From assembly GCF_001425265.1 (NCBI RefSeq), contig NZ_LMEC01000022.1, positions 407,967 to 471,966 of the forward strand: a stretch of 64,000 nt of DNA. Reading direction: 5' to 3'. This document shows, one piece after another, positions 60,105 to 64,000 of the stretch (position 1 is its first letter; each line of letters begins with the position of its first letter). The notes below the pieces were generated by a model. It worked only from the letters and a program-made list of their open reading frames with translations, was not told where the DNA came from and made no database searches. Position numbers and translations under genes: made by a program. The stretch is from Massilia sp. Root418 (GTDB lineage Bacteria; Pseudomonadota; Gammaproteobacteria; Burkholderiales; Burkholderiaceae_D).

Positions 60105-61231
60105 GCCGCTTTGTCTGCCGCGCTTGCGCTCACGTTTGTGCTCAGCTGGCGGCACGCCGCCGCGACTTCGGCTTGCTGGCTGTCCTGCATCTGGGGCCAG
60201 AACGGCAAGCTCAGCACTTCGGCATGGATCGCTTCGGAAACCGGGAAGCGGCCCGGTTCCAGCTTCAGTTCAGCGTAGGCCGGCTGCAAGTGCGGCGGCA
60301 CCGGGTAGTGGATGATGGTCTGGATGCCGCGCGCGGCCAGGCCTTCCTGCAGCTGCTGGCGCTGGGCGCTGCGCACCACGTACAGGTGCCACACGGGTTC
60401 GGCCCACTCAGGCACGTGCTGCGGCACCAGGCCGCTGCCTTGCAGGGCGGCGCTGTACTGCGCGGCCAGCGCGCGGCGGCGCACGTTCCAGCCGTCCAGC
60501 AGCGGCAGCTTGGTGCGCAGCAGGGCCGCCTGCAGCTCGTCCAGGCGCGAATTGTGGCCCTGAACTTCGTTGTAGTACTTGACCTTGGAGCCGTAGTTGC
60601 GCAGCGTGCGCAACTGCTCGGCCAGCGTGTCGTCGTTGGTGACGATGGCGCCACCGTCGCCCAGCGCGCCAAGGTTCTTGCCTGGGTAGAAGCTGAACCC
60701 GGCCGCATGGCCCAGGGTGCCGGCGCGGCGGCCTTTATAGCGCGCGCCGTGCGCCTGCGCTGCGTCTTCCAGCACCTTCAGGCCGCGGCGTGCCGCCAGC
60801 TCCATGATGGGGTCCATGTCGGCCGGCTGGCCGTACAGGTGCACCGGCATGATGGCGCGCGTGCGCGGCGTGATGGCCGCTTCGATCAGCGCCGGGTCGA
60901 TGTTCATGGTGCGCGGGTCTGGCTCCACCGGTACCGGCGTCGCGCCGGTGTAGGACACCGCCAGCCAGGTGGCAATGAAGGTGTTGGACGGCACGATCAC
61001 CTCGTCGCCCGGACCGACGCCCCAGGCCTTGAGCGTGAGGAACAGCGCGTCCAGGCCGTTGCCCACGCCGATGCAGTGGCGCGCACCGCAGTAGTCGGCG
61101 AACTCGCGCTCGAAGGCGGCGGTCTCCGGGCCGAGGATGAAATTGCTGGAGTCCAGCACACGGCGGAAGGCGTCGTCCAGTTGGGGACGCAGTTCGGCGT
61201 GCATCGCGCTCAGGTCGAGGAAAGGAATCAT
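60101..61231 (-). CDS. DegT/DnrJ/EryC1 sugar aminotransferase (FdtB/QdtB-like)
   Basis: A 376-residue PLP enzyme that aminates a keto-sugar nucleotide. The Schiff-base Lys185 is in FSFYPGKNLGALGDGG, and LEDAAQAHGARYKG and NYGSKVKYYN are family blocks. The N-terminal MIPFLDLSAMHAEL and the partner fused ketoisomerase/acetyltransferase are what is seen in dTDP-3-amino-3,6-dideoxyhexose pathways (FdtB for Fuc3N, QdtB for Qui3N). It probably forms dTDP-Fuc3N or dTDP-Qui3N from the 3-keto intermediate. Confidence 0.9.
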   Translation of the reverse strand: MIPFLDLSAMHAELRPQLDDAFRRVLDSSNFILGPETAAFEREFADYCGARHCIGVGNGLDALFLTLKAWGVGPGDEVIVPSNTFIATWLAVSYTGATPVPVEPDPRTMNIDPALIEAAITPRTRAIMPVHLYGQPADMDPIMELAARRGLKVLEDAAQAHGARYKGRRAGTLGHAAGFSFYPGKNLGALGDGGAIVTNDDTLAEQLRTLRNYGSKVKYYNEVQGHNSRLDELQAALLRTKLPLLDGWNVRRRALAAQYSAALQGSGLVPQHVPEWAEPVWHLYVVRSAQRQQLQEGLAARGIQTIIHYPVPPHLQPAYAELKLEPGRFPVSEAIHAEVLSLPFWPQMQDSQQAEVAAACRQLSTNVSASAADKAA

Positions 61232-61264
61232 GGCGTATCGAGGTGGCGGAAAAGTGGAAGGGAA

Positions 61265-62233
61265 TCAGGCAGCCGGCGCCGCGCCGCGTGTCAGCGCAAG
61301 AAACTGCTCGTAGTCGCGTACGTAGTCGCTGCCCCGGTAGACGTCCGAGCACAGCACCAGCAAAATCGCGTCTGGGCTGTACTTGTAGTGCACGCGCCAC
61401 AGGCGTGGCGGCACGTGCAGGCCGATGGTGGGCGAATCCAGCACCACCTCGTCGCGCGAGGTGCCGTCGTCCAGGGCCACCGAGCAGGAGCCGCGCAGGC
61501 AGACCAGGAACTCATGCAGCTCCAGGTGGGCGTGCTCGCCGCGCACCTCGCGGCTGGGCACGTCGAACACGACGAAGTAGCGCTTGGGCGCGAAGGGCAG
61601 GTGCTGGTCGACCTCGCCGAACACCAGCGCGCCGCGCAAGTCTTCCACCAGCGGCATCGGGTGCAGTTTGGCGCCGGCGACGTTGAGCGCGCGCGGCAGC
61701 TGCTCCGGCGCAGCCGCAGGCAGCGGCTCGGTGCGCGAGGGTGCCGAAGCGGCAGCCTGGGGCGAGGAACTGGCATAGCCGGTGATGCGGGCAGGGTTGC
61801 CGACCACAATGGCGTTCGGCGGCACATCGCGCGTGACCACGGCGCCGGCGCCTACCATGGCGTTGCGGCCGATGCTCAAGCCTGGCAGGATGGTGGCGTT
61901 GGCGCCGATCGAGGCCCCCTGGTGGATTACGGTGGCCGGCCACTCGTCGGCATATTGCCTGCTGCGCGGGTAGCGGTCATTGGTGAAGGTGGCGTTGGGA
62001 CCGATGAACACGTCATCCTCCACCGTCAGGCCGTCCCATAGCTGCACTCCGCACTTGATGGTGACGCGGTCGCCGATACGCACCTTGTTCTCGATAAAGA
62101 CGTGGTCGCAGATATTGCAGTCGGCACCGATGACGGCCCCAGGCAGCACATGGGCGAAGGCCCAGATGCGGGTGCCTGCACCAATCTGATCGGTCTCTAC
62201 CAGGGCGTGCGAGTGTTGAAAGTGGTTAAGCAT
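61265..62233 (-). CDS. Bifunctional sugar N-acetyltransferase / dTDP-sugar 3,4-ketoisomerase (WxcM/FdtD-like)
   Basis: A 322-residue fusion. Residues 1-155 are a left-handed beta-helix acyltransferase with hexapeptide repeats (GAVIGADCNICDHVFIENKV, IGANATILPGLSIGRNAMVG). A 30-residue Ala/Pro linker leads to a cupin domain at about 185-315 (KRYFVVFDVPSREVRGEHAH, LHEFLVCLRGSCSVALDDG, SPTIGLHVPPRLWRVHYKYS), the 3,4-ketoisomerase fold. This matches WxcM and Shewanella FdtD, which make and acetylate dTDP-3-amino-3,6-dideoxy sugars. I start at the ATG at 62233; the longer open frame upstream is only antisense of the flippase gene. Confidence 0.9.
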   Translation of the reverse strand: MLNHFQHSHALVETDQIGAGTRIWAFAHVLPGAVIGADCNICDHVFIENKVRIGDRVTIKCGVQLWDGLTVEDDVFIGPNATFTNDRYPRSRQYADEWPATVIHQGASIGANATILPGLSIGRNAMVGAGAVVTRDVPPNAIVVGNPARITGYASSSPQAAASAPSRTEPLPAAAPEQLPRALNVAGAKLHPMPLVEDLRGALVFGEVDQHLPFAPKRYFVVFDVPSREVRGEHAHLELHEFLVCLRGSCSVALDDGTSRDEVVLDSPTIGLHVPPRLWRVHYKYSPDAILLVLCSDVYRGSDYVRDYEQFLALTRGAAPAA

Positions 62234-62283
62234 GGGCGCGTGGAGTTGGATGGCGGTTGTGCGGGCTGGATTGTGCAGGCAGA

Positions 62284-63750
62284 TTAAGCGGACTGGAAGC
62301 GGCCAGCCACGCTGGCCAGCATGGTGCCTTCCGCGCTGGCGGCCGGGCGTCCGGCAGCGTGCCAAAGCGTCAATACCATCGTAACATAGCTGATCGCCCC
62401 GGCACAGATGCAGACTAGCAACTGCAACAGCGCCGGCCACGGCTGGGCGGCGCCGGCCAGTTGCCGTTGTAGCAGCAGCACCACAGCGCCCATGACTGCG
62501 GCGCCGGCTAGCGGGCGCCAGAGGGCGCCGAAGTAGCGCGCCGCGCTCAGCCCGGTCATGCGCAGGAACACGATGTGCAGCGGCACCAGCACCACGCAGG
62601 ACATCACCAGGTGGACCCAGGCCGCGCCCAGCGCACCGTACTGCAGACTGGCGTACGCCAGCGCGGGCAGGTACAGCACCAGCATGGCGCCCGACAGCAT
62701 GGTGTTGGCTTTGGGCTTGCCCAGCGCCACGATGACCATGATCAGGTTGGACTGGATGGCGCTGGTCAGGCCGCACACGGTAAACAGCTGCAGCAGCGGC
62801 ACCGCGGCCGCCCATTGCGGCCCCAGCAGCACGGCAACGGCCGGGCCCGCTACGCACGCCAGGCCGATCGACATGGGGAAGGCCAGCAGGCCAATAAAGC
62901 CGAATACCGACAGGAATTTGCTGCGCAGCGCGTCCAGGTTGGCCGCGTTGGCCGAGTAGGCCGGGAAGGCGGCGCGGTTGATAGGCGCGATCAGTTCGGT
63001 CGACGGCAGCACGGCGATTTCGCTGGCCACGTTGTACAGGCCGAGGTCGTGCGCGCCGACAGTGCGCCCCAGGATGAAGCTGTCGGACTTGTTCTGCAGG
63101 AACACGATCAGGTTGGACACCAGCAGCCACTTGGAAAAGTGAAATAGATCGCGGCTGGCGGCCAGCGAAAAGCGCGGCCGGAACGGATGGACTTTATAGC
63201 TGAGCAGCACGGCGCACAGCTTGCCAACGATGATGCCGCCCACCAGTGCCCAGTAGTTGCGCAAAGTGAACGCCAGCACCATGGTCACGGAGAAGGAGAT
63301 CAGCTTTTTCGACAGCAGGAAGCGGAATTCCTGTCCGAAATTCATCTGCTTGCGGAAGGTGACCGTGCCGATGTTCTCGGCACCCTGCACCAGCGCGCCG
63401 ATAGCCAAGACCGACAGCACCAGCTGCAGCTTGGGTTCGCGGTAGAAATCGGCAGCGAACGGCGCGCACACCAGCAGCAGCAGGGCCACGCTGGCGCTGA
63501 ACAGTACGTTGTAGGTCCAGGCCGTGTCGAAATGGTGGCGCTGCGCGTCCTGGCGCTGGATCAGCGCGACGTCGAAGCCGAACGCGCCCATCAGCTCGAT
63601 CAGCGTGAGCACCGACATGGCCATGGCCACCAGGCCGAAGTCGTCCGGCGTGAGGATGCGCGCGAGGATCAGGGTGCTGGCCAGTCCGATGCTGCGTTCG
63701 ACCAGCCGCAGCGCCATCATCAGGCCCGCGCCGCGGGCGAGCGAACTCAC
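62284..63750 (-). CDS. Wzx-type oligosaccharide flippase
   Basis: A 488-residue membrane protein with about 14 helices of the polysaccharide transporter (MATE/MVF-like) family. The N-terminus VSSLARGAGLMMALRLVERS and ARILTPDDFGLVAMAM are typical of WzxC-like flippases that move lipid-linked repeat units across the inner membrane. I choose the GTG at 63750 because of the AGGAG seven bases upstream and the family N-terminus; an upstream ATG would add 70 non-conserved residues. It is the promoter-proximal gene of the minus-strand glycan operon. Confidence 0.9.
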   Translation of the reverse strand: MSSLARGAGLMMALRLVERSIGLASTLILARILTPDDFGLVAMAMSVLTLIELMGAFGFDVALIQRQDAQRHHFDTAWTYNVLFSASVALLLLVCAPFAADFYREPKLQLVLSVLAIGALVQGAENIGTVTFRKQMNFGQEFRFLLSKKLISFSVTMVLAFTLRNYWALVGGIIVGKLCAVLLSYKVHPFRPRFSLAASRDLFHFSKWLLVSNLIVFLQNKSDSFILGRTVGAHDLGLYNVASEIAVLPSTELIAPINRAAFPAYSANAANLDALRSKFLSVFGFIGLLAFPMSIGLACVAGPAVAVLLGPQWAAAVPLLQLFTVCGLTSAIQSNLIMVIVALGKPKANTMLSGAMLVLYLPALAYASLQYGALGAAWVHLVMSCVVLVPLHIVFLRMTGLSAARYFGALWRPLAGAAVMGAVVLLLQRQLAGAAQPWPALLQLLVCICAGAISYVTMVLTLWHAAGRPAASAEGTMLASVAGRFQSA

Positions 63751-63947
63751 GCCGCGCTCCTGGCGGGCGGCTGCTGCGCCGGTGACATAGGGTAAAAAGG
63801 CAAGATAATGCAAATGGATTAACTGATGTTGTGTATTAGAACACAGAACAGCCGCTTTGCGGTTTGTTAAATAGCGACATCGAGCAGTAGGACTGGCAAG
63901 CCATCTTTTAATATAATGACAAATTACGATACGCGCAGGGAATCCTG

Positions 63948-64000
63948 ATGGAACAAGCAAACCACCCGTTGGTCGTCGACCTGGACGGCACGCTGACGCC
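63948..64000 (+). CDS. Start of a HAD-domain protein, probably HAD-UbiA prenyltransferase (partial)
   Basis: Only the first 17 codons are in the window (MEQANHPLVVDLDGTLT). VVDLDGTLT is the haloacid-dehalogenase motif I with both Asp residues. In glycan clusters this start is typical of the HAD-UbiA fusion related to decaprenyl-phosphate phosphoribosyl transferase, but the rest is not visible. It is divergent from the flippase gene with about 200 AT-rich bases between, presumably the shared promoter region. Confidence 0.6.
   Translation, partial: MEQANHPLVVDLDGTLT

Noticed and set aside
62234..63130. Extension of the bifunctional WxcM-like protein upstream by about 300 residues
   Set aside because: The extension lies opposite frame-shifted flippase sequence. 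The hexapeptide acyltransferase begins naturally at the ATG at 62233.

Overview
This 64-kb window is chromosomal DNA from a high-GC betaproteobacterium, most likely Oxalobacteraceae (Massilia/Duganella/Pseudoduganella group). I infer this from codon and base composition, the phaA-phaB polyhydroxybutyrate genes, a PEP-CTERM exosortase substrate, TonB receptor-led polysaccharide loci with LacI regulators, and GGGGTC-type palindromic repeats. No phage, plasmid, rRNA operon, intact insertion sequence or CRISPR array was seen. One tRNA gene (Arg, anticodon CCG) is present.

Layout. 1-3.4 kb: cobalamin-independent methionine synthase metE with its divergent regulator metR. 3.5-5.8 kb: a 77-residue orphan protein, then phaA and phaB. 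5.9-9.8 kb: PLP-dependent amino-acid deaminase, prolyl aminopeptidase, a DUF2721 membrane protein, a conserved hypothetical and a START/SRPBCC protein. 9.9-17.8 kb: 2,4-dienoyl-CoA reductase, CPA2 antiporter, a KASIII-type synthase, the CtpA protease and a CpxP/Spy-like periplasmic protein with an unusual leader. 17.9-24.4 kb: TonB receptor followed by two paralogous M13 metallopeptidases. 24.5-31.5 kb: cytochrome c, tRNA-Arg, a decayed dnaE2 tail, an AT-rich lipoprotein, L-asparaginase, a HAF-repeat PEP-CTERM protein and an FHS-family sugar transporter.

31.5-44.4 kb is the main accessory system, a polysaccharide-utilisation locus. A tight five-gene operon (TonB receptor, BNR_4 beta-propeller, GH105, GH35, DUF2264) faces a LacI regulator and its overlapping sugar transporter. 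Two matching GTGGT-N6-ACCAC operators lie in the shared promoter. The GH105 and GH35 together point to a galactose-bearing, lyase-cleaved acidic plant or algal polysaccharide such as rhamnogalacturonan; the exact substrate is inference. 44.4-51.4 kb: a guanine deaminase with a signal peptide, an FkbM methyltransferase remnant, and a TetR-controlled fatty-acid beta-oxidation operon (LCAD-like dehydrogenase, thiolase, fused hydratase/dehydrogenase) with twin operators.

51.4-63.8 kb is a surface-glycan cluster: a polytopic Gtr-like membrane protein, GtrB/GtrA, galE, an acyltransferase, a methyltransferase, two glycosyltransferases, a DegT-type aminotransferase, a fused ketoisomerase/N-acetyltransferase and a flippase. 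The last three fit the flip and sugar-assembly steps for a dTDP-3-acylamino-3,6-dideoxyhexose (Fuc3NAc/Qui3NAc type). The window ends inside a HAD-domain gene.

The most interesting unexplained signals are regulatory or genomic: a perfect terminator just upstream of the CpxP-like start, two near-identical layouts in which a 9-bp inverted repeat buries the ribosome-binding site, paired GGCGGGTTA palindromes (one supplies the C-terminus of a transporter), and two gene remnants invisible as open frames.
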